DNA of 64,000 nt from Oryzias latipes. Lineage: Eukaryota; Chordata; Actinopteri; Beloniformes; Adrianichthyidae. How positions within the stretch are numbered: position 1 is the first letter of the stretch; the number at the start of each line of letters is the position of its first letter. Below are positions 11,809 to 22,641 of this stretch, one piece after another. The notes under the pieces are model-generated. The model did not search any database. It was not told the DNA's origin and saw only the letters and a program-made list of their open reading frames with translations. Where the stretch lies: assembly GCF_002234675.1 (NCBI RefSeq), contig NC_019859.2, forward strand, positions 2,565,740 through 2,629,739. Direction: 5' to 3'. Made by a program: the position numbers and the translations under genes.

Positions 11809-11890
<82 letters not shown>
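11809..11890. repeat. (AT)n microsatellite
   Basis: About 41 AT units, directly after the retroposon tail. Confidence 0.95.
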
Positions 11891-11893
<3 letters not shown>

Positions 11894-12129
11894 ACATTTA
11901 TTTGGATGTACTGGTATGCACATATTTTTAAACTCTTTAGTTTTTGAAGTTTGTAATTTGTATTTTTACTTAGTTTTTACAGCTATTGTTTTTAGCATTT
12001 TTATAGAAAAATCATTTTTCAGAAAAAACAGAATTTTAAATCTGAATTTTAATTACATTATCTGTCATAATTTTACAACTTCTTTTTCTAAATAATGTTA
12101 TGACTTTTGTCTCATTTATTTATTTATTT

Positions 12130-12255
12130 ATTTAATGGTGGTCCTAATACCCCTTCAAATTCTTTAGGTTTGATGGAAGCAGCCATTTTGAAATGAGCAG
12201 GAAAAGCCCTTCTATTGCCCCTACTGGCATGATGATGAACTACAGGGCAGAAAAC
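12130..12255 (-). repeat. Dispersed repeat, inverted copy of 40091-40200
   Basis: In reverse complement this reads CTGCCCTGTAGTTC, then AGGGGCAATAGAAGGGCTTT, then GTATTAGGACCACCAT, and closely follows 40091-40200. AT-rich sequence on its left (11990-12130) also resembles the body of the element at 40180-40746. Confidence 0.5.
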
Positions 12256-13800
12256 ATGGACCGAGGTCTATACAAGTGGTTTTTAAGAAAAGTTTGGATC
12301 ATGCTAATGAGATAGGGGCTCTCATAAATGCACATATGGACAATGGATCCCACAGTCCCTCTCTGGGCAGAAATGTTGGATTTAGCTGCCATTAAATCGA
12401 CAGAAAAGGGAAATGTTTCCATCCTAGTTTATAAAATAACACACTGAAGCAAAAAACAAAAATCTATTAGTGGACCAGAAAAGAAACTAAAATGTTTCAT
12501 AATTACTTTCTGAAGTGAAAAACTCCCAACATAGCTCCTTTTGCAGGTTACTAATGTCTATTCTTTGAACCAGAAATTATGACTGAGTCCTGGTCCACCA
12601 TGTCAGGATGAGCTGAACCAACCATTTCCAGGTCCATGCAACAGATCATTCTTGGTTTAACTTATTTGTCCTTTCTTCTTAGAGCTCAAGAAAACACCTT
12701 CATACAATTCTGCAACCACAGAAAAAGGTGCAGCCAGTGGCTGCAGGCAAACCTTGACGTATGAACATCTCTGCTTCCTCATGGAGGACAAAGCCATTAA
12801 AGTTTATTCCACCATCAAACATGTTCTGCTCTTCCTATTCAAGCCTCTAAATGACCTGCCCAGGCCAGAACAAACAGTCTATCTGCGCTCGCCGCTCTCA
12901 TCTCTTTAATAGCTTTTTCTGCAGCAGCCAGTGATGCCGTCTCGTCCCTGCAAACATCCTCGCACTCTGACTGAAATAAACAAGTGAAACGATGTTGGTG
13001 AATCTGCCCAAACAGACACTAAACCTGATCAAAGTCAACTGATTCAGAGGCTGCAGCGATCAGGGGGAGTTTTAGTGGATGAAGCAGTTGCTTTTCTACA
13101 GTTTATCATCATCACATGGAGACAAAACCAACCTGTTTCTGGAAACAGTTCTTCATACTGCAATCAGAGGGGTCATTCTCCAAAAAAAAAGGCACCGAGC
13201 AAAACCGGATAAAGGCCAAATAAAAGTGAACTTTAAATTAGTCATATGTATTAAGGCATCAACGGAACTGAAAAACTTTAAAAGGAGCTAAAACAACTCA
13301 AATCTTAAGCAACACTGCATCTTCTTAACCTCATTGTCACAGCTTAAAGTTGCCCACAGCAGTGAGAAGAAAGGACAGCAGGTGCAGCATGGAGCCATTT
13401 GCATATCTTATGTAAATGCCTTCATTGTCATCGGCACACAGCTTTACATGTCCTCTCTTTGTTTACGGTTCCTCACTGAGACCTGCACTGGTTAGGGAAC
13501 AGCTCTTCATCCTTGGTCCGTCTTCATGTTCCTGCACTCTCTCCTCTATCCGAGTCCGCGTCCGGCATCCTGACCCGCCGGCTGCAGCCAAGGACACCTG
13601 GGTGACATGATGGAGCACCTGGCTGAAAGCAGTCATGTGGCTTCATTACTCCCTGTCCCGGGCTCAGGGGTAATTAACAAACCGGCGCTATCACAGGCGG
13701 CCAGGAGGACGAACGCCGAGACAGAAGACGAGTTGGGAGCGGGCCCCTCTCGGTGTGTGAAGGTGTTTTGGTGTGACGTTCAGGAGTCTAACAGAAGTCT
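12256..13800. other. No gene recognised
   Basis: Intergenic. No supported exon, RNA gene or bounded repeat seen. Confidence 0.5.
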
Positions 13801-13806
13801 GTCGCG

Positions 13807-13934
13807 TACGGTGGCCGACAGGGCTCAAACTACATCCAAATCATTTGCTCATTTTCCTTCATTTCCGTTGTGCTTCGGGTAATGCCGTTATGTTGTTTCC
13901 TTTGTATGTAGTGTGAGCCCTGTCGGCCACCGTA
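13807..13934. mobile_element. Foldback MITE with TACGGTGGCCGACAGGG ends
   Basis: A 128-bp element whose first 29 and last 29 bases are inverted repeats differing at one position (TACGGTGGCCGACAGGGCTC at each end). Flanks GTCGCG (13801-13806) and GTCGTG (13935-13940) look like a 6-bp target duplication with one mismatch. It encodes nothing. The terminal TACGGTG is shared with the larger foldback at 15454-16187. Confidence 0.7.
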
Positions 13935-13940
13935 GTCGTG

Positions 13941-15447
13941 GCTGCATCAGTTGCTTACCATCACCAAGTATGAATGAGGAGGGAATGAATAATGGAAACA
14001 TTGTAAGAACTTTGAGCCCCAAGAAATAGAGCAAATAAATCTAATCCATTATTATTGTTATTATTTTTAGAAGCTCGTTTAGGTCCTCAGCTGGAAGATA
14101 AACGTTGTCTAGTGTTAAAACAGTTTTTTTTAGAGAAAACTGACATCAAACGTCATTCCAGATTAAAGTCAACTTTTAAAGTTCTTCTTATTGTTGTGGA
14201 CACATCAAATTAGCAGATTATTTCCAGATTGGAATAAAGATGAATGAAGTAGAAAAAGAATAAATGTATACAAGCAACAAGAGAAAGATACACTTTTATT
14301 ATTCATTTTTGTAGATTCTGTGTTACTTTCCTCATCTTAACACAATTTTAATTATTTGTGTTTACCGAGCGCATAAAAATGTACAATAGACTTGTCAATC
14401 AGAGAGACAATAACTTGAATATGACATTCATAAATGTGTGTTCGGGTTCTCTGTGTTCTTACTGAAACTAGTTAAAGATAATGTTTGCACTAATTTTTTT
14501 TTTGTACTTTTTAAGACTTAAGTCACACAGATTTATACTTTTTCAAAACTTCTAACATTACTGGGTTGATAAAAATTAACAGATTAATCTCTAATTTTGT
14601 TTTCTAAAGCAACACAAACGGTTATCCGACAGGGAAACGCTTTTATATCTTTAGAATCAAATACATACTTCAGTGTCTTCACACCGTTGATGTCAGCTTG
14701 CTGCAATAATCTGCCAGAGTTCTCACCTGTCCTCCCGCTGTTGTCTGCGTTTCCATGCGATTTATCCACATTCTGGAAGGTTGTTCAAGGTCACAAAGCA
14801 GGTTAGTTGCCTGTCAGCTCAGCTGTGCATGATTCATCCAGCAGGCCAAGAGAGGAGCCTTCATTTCTTATACCTAGCATCAAGATGATAAAAATAACAA
14901 GGACTTTGGGTTTGTCTCTTGAAATGTTGAAGGGAAACTGCAGCTAAAATAGGGATTTTTAGTAAGTTTTCTACTAAAACCAAATAATCTTATTTTGGAT
15001 GACAGGAACACTGCAAGAGTTGACCTCAGATTTGGCTCAGGTCAACATTGGAGAATAAACAGGCTTTCGAAACTCAACGCCAGAAATTCCTTTATTGTCA
15101 TTGTAACACAACGAAAAATGTGATACAATCAAAACAATTCATTTGTAGCTGTGACAAAAAAGTAACTTCTATTTTTGCCCAAGAATGCTAAATGAAGGTA
15201 TGTTTGGAGCAGAAGTTGTGTAATTCGTGGTTGCGTCAAAGACGATAAAGGTTAAAAGTAAAGTGTCAGTAAAGTCACTTCATTCATCCTTTTATGTCGT
15301 CTTTCAGCAGAAAGGGACCGGCGCCGTGATGCTGACGCACGGCAAAACTAGGAAACACAAAACTGTTCATGTTCTCAAATGTTGGGACTTGACTTTGCAT
15401 GGAGTTTATGCTGTTGACATTTACCCCGTTCAATAGGACAACCATTG
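13941..15447. other. No gene recognised
   Basis: AT-rich intergenic sequence without a supported feature. Confidence 0.5.
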
Positions 15448-15453
15448 TTCAGC

Positions 15454-16187
15454 TACGGTGTCCCTGAAGTCCAAATCACATCAACAAATCACTCGACACA
15501 AAAACATTTTAAAGATCACCACAACAATTAAAAACGCAACACAAATATTTAAAAAACAGCAGTACATTTTAGAAATGAAAATCCAGAAACCAAAAACGTA
15601 AAAAAGAAAAAGAAAAAGTGAAAAAAAACATTTATGATAACAAAAGAAAATTCCACAAAAACAAAATGAAATGTCAGAAAAAGGAAACACAATGAGAAAC
15701 CAGAAAAGGTAGGCACGATGGGACATTGCTGGTTGGAAGATCCAGTATCGCTCTCTGACAAATAAAGTTCGGTTGAAATGAAGGACAAAAGTCATCATCC
15801 AATCAGCGATGACCCATCGTACCTACCTTTACTGGTTTCTGTAAAAAAAAAAACATTGTGGAAAAGAATGAACAGAAATCAAAATGAAATGTTAGAAAAA
15901 TGAATGATGATGGACGTTTGGATGATGACATTTGTCCTTATTTGTCAAGAAGCAATACTGGATATTGTCATCCAATCAGTGAAAGTCTGTACCTTTTCTG
16001 GTTTCTCATTGTGTTTCATTTTTCTAACCATTCACTTGATTTTTACGTTTTGGTTTCTAGAATTTTGTCTTTTTTTCTACAATGTAATGCTGTTGTTGTA
16101 ATCATAATGTAATTGTTGTTGTGATCTTCTGAATGCTTTTGCGTTGAGTGATTTGTTGATGTGATTTGGACTTCAGGAGCCACCGTA
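15454..16187. mobile_element. Long foldback element with TACGGTG ends
   Basis: The left arm begins TACGGTGTCCCTGAAGTCC and the right arm, in reverse complement, begins TACGGTGGCTCCTGAAGTCC. The arms then run on with CAAATCACATCAACAAATCA and further matches for about 80 bases and, less perfectly, beyond. Flanks TTCAGC (15448-15453) and TTCTGC (16188-16193) are a possible 6-bp duplication. No transposase. Together with 13807-13934 it suggests a family with TACGGTG termini and 6-bp duplications. Confidence 0.65.
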
Positions 16188-16193
16188 TTCTGC

Positions 16194-17384
16194 TCATTGG
16201 ACATCGCTCGGTCACGTATCCCATGCTTTTTCTTTTCTGCGTTCAGTTATGATCATTAAAACCATGGATGGATAAATCATCAAAATTATCTTAATTTGTG
16301 AGGAATGGGAGGATGAGTTTAGAGTCCTGGAAATAATATTTACCGTACATTAATTAATTTAAATTATAAGCTTTGCTTAGATGCAAATTAAACTAAATGT
16401 TTGATTTATTCTATGCCAAAAAATAAAAAATCCAAAACGAGGGATTTACCATTTTGTAAAGTTACTTTTGTTTTATAAGAGGCTTGATTAAAAAGTTTGA
16501 CATAGCATTAGAACATTGTGTTCTTCCACACGGGATTTCTAATCTTATTTATCAAAGATTACATTTTAATGATAAGAAGTCGGTTTGAGATCAGAATCAT
16601 GACAGAACTTTTTTCATGAATCCTCTTTTTTGATGCTCCATCTAATGACTGTTGAGGGTCTCTGAAGGTTTCGGTCAGCCGTCAAACGCATCAAACGACG
16701 TCTTTGGTAGTTTTTTTTCAAGATTATTGATTTGTGATCAACTTCAAAAGAGTCATTTCTGACTTCTTCTGGGTTTTCCCCTTCTGCTTTATTCAGCAGG
16801 CTATCAGAGAGTGAGCGTCTGCAGAAATGTGAAAGACTTTCTGCACTGCATTAGCATTCAGACGTTAAGCAGTATCAGAGAGGTCCGGCATACGGAGTCT
16901 CTTATCTCCACTCACACGCCTACAGTTGTCCCCGAGGCCAGCCAGCAGTCAGAGTTTGTTCCTTACACACAAACGCTCTCCAAAAGGCGAGAACGGCACG
17001 CGTCCACCTGCCTGACACCCATTATCTCTGCTGAACCAAACCTGATTTGCACAAAGCAGAGAGATAACACCAACAGGGGGTTAAAAGGGTTCATTTATCT
17101 CAGTCGACTCTGTTTTTAACGACCTTTCATTTCAACCCAAAAGCAGATTAAAAACTGTTAAACAAAGTCATCGTTTCATCTACAAGAAAACTCATTAGCG
17201 TAATTAAACCGTTGTCATGGAGCGGATTAGAGGAGCGTTGGAGCCTCAGATCTATTACAGATAGACGGTCTCAGAAAACCTTGTTTACACAACATGTGTT
17301 CTGCTCAAGTGACCACATAATCATTGATTATGGCCTTCAATATCTGATAATGGCTTTCTGTCGTTTTCCCTTCAAAGGTTCAAT
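16194..17384. other. No gene recognised
   Basis: Intergenic; the frame 16811-17119 has no recognisable domain or flanking splice sites. Confidence 0.5.
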
Positions 17385-17880
17385 TTTTCAATTCATTTTT
17401 ATTTATATAGCCCAATATTTACAACAATAGTTATCTCAACGGGCTTCATACCGGAAATTGTGTAATTAAAATGAATGACAAAGAACACAAAGTCATAGAC
17501 TTCAGTAGGTGATTTGCTAAACTAAACTAAACAGAAACCTCAGGGGTGTCCACATGAAGAAGGGATCCTCCCCCAGAACGGACAGGCAATGTATCAGAAC
17601 TCTTAGAGAAGAATTAGCGTATCTAACTCTACAACTACATGTTTAAACAGTTCAGCAGATGGGCTTCATCCAGATGGAGTTGGGGGACGGCTGGGGGTGC
17701 AAGACGAGCCAGAGGTAAGGTCCATGGCCAAGTACAGGAGCACGGAATCTGGAACCACTACCTTGGAGGGGAGTGGGAAGAGGGACAATGCATGAATCAC
17801 GCTGCATCAAACAGTAGATTAGAGTAGAGGACAGAATCCCAGTGCACTAAACAATCCCCAGTTTATGGTAAAGGTTAAGC
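17385..17880. repeat. Teleost retroposon-like repeat (TTTATTTATATAGCCCAATATT)
   Basis: Begins ATTTTTATTTATATAGCCCA, the motif that opens a very common fish interspersed repeat, followed by AACAATAGTTATCTCAACGG and then a GGA-rich part. I judge it from memory of fish genomes; no coding part is present and the class is unproven. Confidence 0.4.
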
Positions 17881-18053
17881 TTAGGGTTCAGGGCCAGGCT
17901 TAATAAAGGGGGGAAAAGAGGGTAATGTTGCAGTAGTCTGTGGGTACGGTCGTGGATAGATTGTGGTGCAGGCGTGATCTGGATCTCAGGTGAGATGCGA
18001 GGTATCTTGAAAATATTCGTGTGGTTGAAATGGGATCAGATTATCCCTTGATC

Positions 18054-18276
18054 CAGAGGTGGGCACTGAGGGCCGCATTCCTGCATGTTTTCCAGCATAC
18101 CCTGCTCTGGCATGTTCTAATTGGCTGGACACACCTGAACCAGGTAATCAGCCATGAGTAGGGCAAGATTATTGGCTGGACACACCTGAACCAGGTAATC
18201 AGCCATGAGTAGGGCAAGACTATCTGGAAATCATGCAGACACACCGGCCCTCGAGGCCTGGAATTGCCCACCCCTG
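18054..18276. mobile_element. hAT MITE with perfect 8-bp duplication and internal tandem repeat
   Basis: Starts CAGAGGTGGGCA and ends TTGCCCACCCCTG, flanked by CCTTGATC at 18046-18053 and 18277-18284 (perfect). Within it a 51-bp unit beginning ATTGGCTGGACACACCTGAA is present twice in tandem (18120-18170 and 18171-18221). A truncated relative lies at 41633-41730. Confidence 0.8.
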
Positions 18277-18284
18277 CCTTGATC

Positions 18285-18914
18285 TGTATGGTGCAAGAGT
18301 AAGGTCGGGTCAGGTCGAAGATGAGTTAAGATGCAGGCAGGTTCTGGAGCAGCGTACTAGGTTAGCAACGAAAGAACCATTAGTCATAAACAAATCTATT
18401 ACTTTATTATTCGTCTCTAATTTATTACTGTATACATGTTTTTTTAACCCATCCTGCCCCATTAAAATGGATGACTGACCTATAAATTATAAATAGATTA
18501 TTTTGGTCTGTTGAAAACCTTTATAGTTTATAATGTAGCGCCTCCTATTGTATACAGTGTCAATATTTTGTATTTTGAGCTTTGGTTATTTTGCATCCAA
18601 AGGCTTTATTTGCTCGTAAATCCTCAGCAGCACATGAACCTTTAAGTGCCTGTCGCCCCTTCATGATTTACTGCTCCTTTAATACAACTGTTTGGCTTTT
18701 GGCAGTTGTGTCTTTATGTTTTATGGCATATTTATGGCTGCTGATTGGCACATAACTAAAGCAGCTATGGGTTCATAGACGAGGTAGAGGCACTCTAAGG
18801 AAACTTTTTCAGATATGTCTCCTTAAAACATCCTATAAGTTTGATTTTAAAACAACTGTGCTGTAAAATTATGGATGTGAAAATGTGAGATTAGCCAAGC
18901 CCTGATACGGGTAA
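18285..18914. other. No gene recognised
   Basis: AT-rich, no supported feature. Confidence 0.45.
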
Positions 18915-19241
18915 ACCCACTGGGAACAACAAGTCTATCAAATAACTAATATGCATCTATTGTAGATGTCTACTGAACATCTCAGACAGCTCTATAATGT
19001 TACTCCATTAGAGGTCTACCAGTAGTGTTTTGAAAGATATAGAGGTCTACTACACATCTACTTATAGTCATTTAGTCTTTGGACATTTATAGACATACAT
19101 TAGAGTATTTTTTAAAACAATAACATGATATAAAATAAACACAGCCATTTTACAATTAGTTTTATTCCTGTTTTTGTTCATAGACAACCAGTAATCAGAA
19201 AATTAGACATTCTAAGAAGTAGCAGACAATTCTACTCAAAC
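18915..19241 (+). repeat. Dispersed repeat with TAGATGTCTA modules, copy 1
   Basis: Begins CCCACTGGGAAC and contains TTGTAGATGTCTACTGAACA, ATTAGAGGTCTACCAG and CACATCTACTTATAGTC. The same sequence occurs in reverse complement at 31721-32010 and continues at 22050-22153, the two sides of the gypsy insertion. The copy stops where the Harbinger-type element begins at 19245. Confidence 0.55.
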
Positions 19242-19244
19242 TAA

Positions 19245-20368
19245 GGCTACGTTCACACCGCAGGCTGAAAAGACCCAATTCCGATTTTTTTGCCCCTATG
19301 CGACCTATATCTGATATTTTCATGACAGTCTGAACGACACAGATCCGATCTTTTCAAATGCGACCCAGGCCACTTGGGTATGTGGTCCTGAATCCGATAT
19401 GTACCTATCCGATCTTTTCAAATGCGACCGCTGTCTGAACGGCCAGGCCACATTAATCCGACCCGTACGTCATTGATACGCTACAAACTTCATAATTCTG
19501 TGTTGAAGTAAGTGGGAATGAGAACATAAACATCAGCCATGGCGGACGATGCTGCTGAGACCAGTCAGTGGAAGGGAAGCGAGGTCACCGATTGGATTCA
19601 TATTTGGGGTGACAGCTCTAGTCAGGCCAAACTCCAGGGCTCTCATCGCAACCGGGCAGTTTTTAAAAATATTTCCAGCTAAATGGCCGAGCGTGGTGTT
19701 GAACCTTTACTGCGATGACTTTTTTTTCTTTCTCCCCTTTCCGACCGTGGTCAGAAGCGCGGGGGACCGAAGGCGAATCCTCCTCCTCCTCCCTGTTCTG
19801 ACCCTTAGATTCTCCAGGATTCTCCAGAACGGGTTAATAAAGATTCCATGGCATTTATTCTGGGGGAAGAAGCCTTCTTTATTACCGTTCTCCTTCCTCC
19901 GTAACACACAACATGAATGCGTTCCCCCACTGCCCTGCCCCATTCTCTACCACTGCACGCGCTCTTCTCCTGTCTCTTACACACGCGCGCGGCCCCAACA
20001 CACACACATCCCCATTCCGCAAGAGTGGGTCCAGATGATCCTGGCTCCAATGCCTTCTTAAAGTGAGAAGATTGTTATTGTGCTGGCTCCTTTGTGAAAA
20101 TAAATGTAATAATACAAAAAGAGCTCTGCTTTGACAACACTACACTGTTGACATCCATGTTAACGTTAGCTACTTCCCCAAACAACTAGGGACTTCGTTC
20201 ACTGTTAAGTACTCTTCTGCGCATGCGGGTCAATTCTGGGTCGTGTCACGGTCACACTGGAGACCACGAAAATTCGGATTTACTTGGAAATGTGAGCGGT
20301 CTTGCAACAAATCAGATTTTTTCAAAAAATCCGAATTGAGCATTAAGCCCTGCAGTGTGAACGTAGCC
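19245..20368 (+). mobile_element. PIF/Harbinger-type element, non-autonomous, with Myb-like gene remnant
   Basis: Ends GGCTACGTTCACACCGCAGG and CCTGCAGTGTGAACGTAGCC are inverted repeats with one mismatch in 20. TAA flanks both sides (19242-19244 and 20369-20371), the 3-bp duplication typical of PIF/Harbinger. It carries a decayed Myb/SANT-like coding remnant, the accessory gene of this superfamily, but no transposase. Confidence 0.75.
19539..19730 (+). pseudogene. Harbinger Myb/SANT-like DNA-binding protein remnant
   Basis: From ATG at 19539 the frame reads MADDAAETSQWKGSEVTDWI then HIWGD and GSHRNRAVFKNISS, then a stop, then MAERGVEPLL in the same frame. The W-x-x-S-E-V, I-W-G-D and H-R-N-x-x-V-F-x-x-I-S spacing is that of the trihelix Myb-like domain found in the second gene of Harbinger elements. 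The in-frame stop after ISS and a second stop soon afterwards show that it is dead. An AT-rich run with eight Ts follows. Confidence 0.6.
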
Positions 20369-20371
20369 TAA

Positions 20372-21084
20372 CGGAGTATTCAGAGTGGATGCATTTGTTT
20401 CACTTGGTCTGGTACCAGAACCTGCTCTCTGACCCATCTTTCGAGGTGGTCTCAGTTCGTTTCTAATTGGACTGAGCCAGGTTCACTCTGAGTTTCTTTA
20501 GTCTGAATAGGCTCCGTACTCGAAGTGGAACGACTGAACCAATACGGCCACCGTAGCCGGCCATAAGGTTATGTAAACAGAGCAGGAAAGGCCGCGGACA
20601 AATGTGTGGCCGCAGACCATATTGAAATGTGGTCAGATGAATGCAGGGTCAATAAAGAACTTTTAACGTGATACACAGTGCTTCCCACACTGTTTTCCTG
20701 ATAATGCATATGCCGTAAACACTTGTCAGCACCAACATCTCCTTAGTAACCGCCTTGCAGCATGCCTCCGCTGTACCAAAGCAGCAAGTGTTGTACGTGA
20801 TGTTGATCCAAACATTCAAAAAACGTTCATGTAAATCCAAACGTTGAATAAGAACTATCCCAAAAAGGATTGCAAATCACAGGACTTCCATTGTTTGTTA
20901 GTCCTGGATAAAGACTGAAGAGATCTTTAGTCAAATGGTTTTGTTTACAAATTTTGGTTTGAAACAGAAAGTTCTGCTACACGGCGGTCTGAATAAAGAC
21001 CAAATGTAAAGTTCAGGACTATATCCGGACCAAATTAGGCAGACTCAGTCTGAACCAACCGACTTTTCCAGTCTGAATACACCC
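20372..21084. mobile_element. Second Harbinger-type MITE, abutting the first
   Basis: The left end CGGAGTATTCAGAGTGG and the right end (reverse complement) GGGTGTATTCAGACTGG are inverted repeats, 14 of 17 matching. TAA lies at 20369-20371 and 21085-21087. The left TAA is also the right TAA of the element 19245-20368. No coding sequence. Confidence 0.6.
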
Positions 21085-21129
21085 TAACCTGGACTCTAAA
21101 GATCTCAGAAACTTGCATCAAAACAACAA

Positions 21130-22153
21130 TCAAACATCCCACTGGGCACGGACACATCTATATATATGGTTATTTTGAGTTCACAGCCAAATGTGCTATA
21201 AGTCTGGATTTACAGATGTCCATAGATAGCACATTCCCATTCCTATCTCTAGCTGACGACTTTCCCACAGCTAATTTTGCTGCGGTCCCATCATGCCTTC
21301 CGCGTGGTATACAAGCTGCCATTTTTCTCAAGAAGGGTTAGGGTTAATTAAACAGGGTAACTAAATACCATAAAGAATTATTTGGAAGGGGAATTGATGG
21401 TGGTTTTAGAGGCCGTCTTTCAGTGCAAAGGAGCACAGTATTTGTAAAGACGCATACAACAAGATACAATGCTTTCAGGACAATCTGTTAGTGTCTGAAC
21501 ACAGAATCACTTTGGTGAAAGTGACTGTTCAAGGGTTTGTTTTTAGCTTGTTTGGTCATGTACTGAGTTGCCATTTTTTTAGTCCCACCAGTTTCAGGCT
21601 CATAATGATCCATAGATGTCTTCATTTCAGTTAATTAGTCTATTTACCGGTAAGTGTGTGATTTTGAGTTCATTGTTGTCAGGTCATCTGCTCTGTTTTG
21701 TCAGTCCTTTGTTACTAACAGGGTTTTGTCAAGTTTCAGTTTACCTATTACATGTTTTGAGTTTCTGCCACCAAATCTGGTCTCTTGCATTTTGGATCCT
21801 ACGCCACTGGTTCCTGACAGTATATGTGTTCAAGTATATCTTTAGCACAGGTTGCTGCCCCTAAATATGTTTCCACATGCATTGTTATTTTGGGGGATTT
21901 TTGTGTTTAAGATGTCCCAAGTTGGGTTTAAATGGAAAAATAGTTGACAAATGAAGATTTTGCCGTTCTGATTCTACTGAACGAACATGCCGTTCACACA
22001 GGAAGTAACATGTAAATGTTGGATTGGTTTCTGAGACCTTTTAACTCCAGGTAGATTTCAGTAGAAATGTCTGCTACTTCTAGGAATTTTTGAATTTTGT
22101 GAATACTGGTTGTCTGTGAACAAAAACACAAATAATACTAATAGTAAAATGGC
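21130..22153 (+). repeat. Dispersed repeat arm left of the gypsy element
   Basis: 21250-21425 (CATCATGCCTTCCGCGTGG, GGTGGTTTTAGAGGCCGTCT and surroundings) is similar to the reverse complement of 32060-32215 on the other side of the gypsy element. 22050-22153 is similar to part of copy 1 (19130-19235) in inverted orientation. The pre-insertion site was thus a repeat with inverted arms. No coding function seen. Confidence 0.5.
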
Positions 22154-22622
22154 TGTCATGATTCGGAGGAGCGGCAGACCCAGATGCTGGAACCCAGAAT
22201 GAGGACGCAGGTAAATGAGAGGTAAGAAAGGGTTTTTATTCTTTCCTTCCAGGAAGATGTTGCTGGCGTGAATGTGATCCAGAGAGGAGCGAAGCTTGAG
22301 GCGTGGCTGGAGGTAGTAGCGCGGCTAGCAGAATGTGGTATTTCCAGAACAGCAGGGGGGCTCGAACTGACTTCCACACAGGTGACACTGGCGAGCAGGA
22401 ATCCTGAGACAGGAATAGTAAGGTTAGTTGCAAGATCAGCATAGGATGCATAAACATGAGCGAGACTGAGACCAGGTTAGTCACCATAAGGGGTAACGAT
22501 CTGGCGATGAGTTGTGGAGCTGGGTCTCCTTAAGAAGGGCAGAGTTGATGAGGGTGAATTGGTCACAGCTGGTGGAGTCAGGAGCAGAGCAGAGGGGCGG
22601 GGATGACAGAGGTGCCATGACA
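22154..22622 (-). repeat. Gypsy 3' LTR
   Basis: Begins TGTCATGATTCGG and ends GGTGCCATGACA on the plus strand. It differs from the 5' LTR at about 22160 (G versus A) and in GAATCCTGAGACAGG versus GAATCCTGGGACAGG. The two frames beginning at 22377 and 22487 on the minus strand recur in the other LTR and are not genes. Confidence 0.92.
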
Positions 22623-22641
22623 GTACCCCCCCCCTAACGAC
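22623..22641 (-). other. Gypsy polypurine tract
   Basis: On the minus strand AGGGGGGGGGTAC immediately precedes the 3' LTR, the expected plus-strand primer of reverse transcription. Confidence 0.75.

Noticed and set aside
19549-20061. 170-codon plus-strand frame inside the Harbinger element
   Set aside because: It is in a different frame from the Myb-like remnant and has no recognisable domain.
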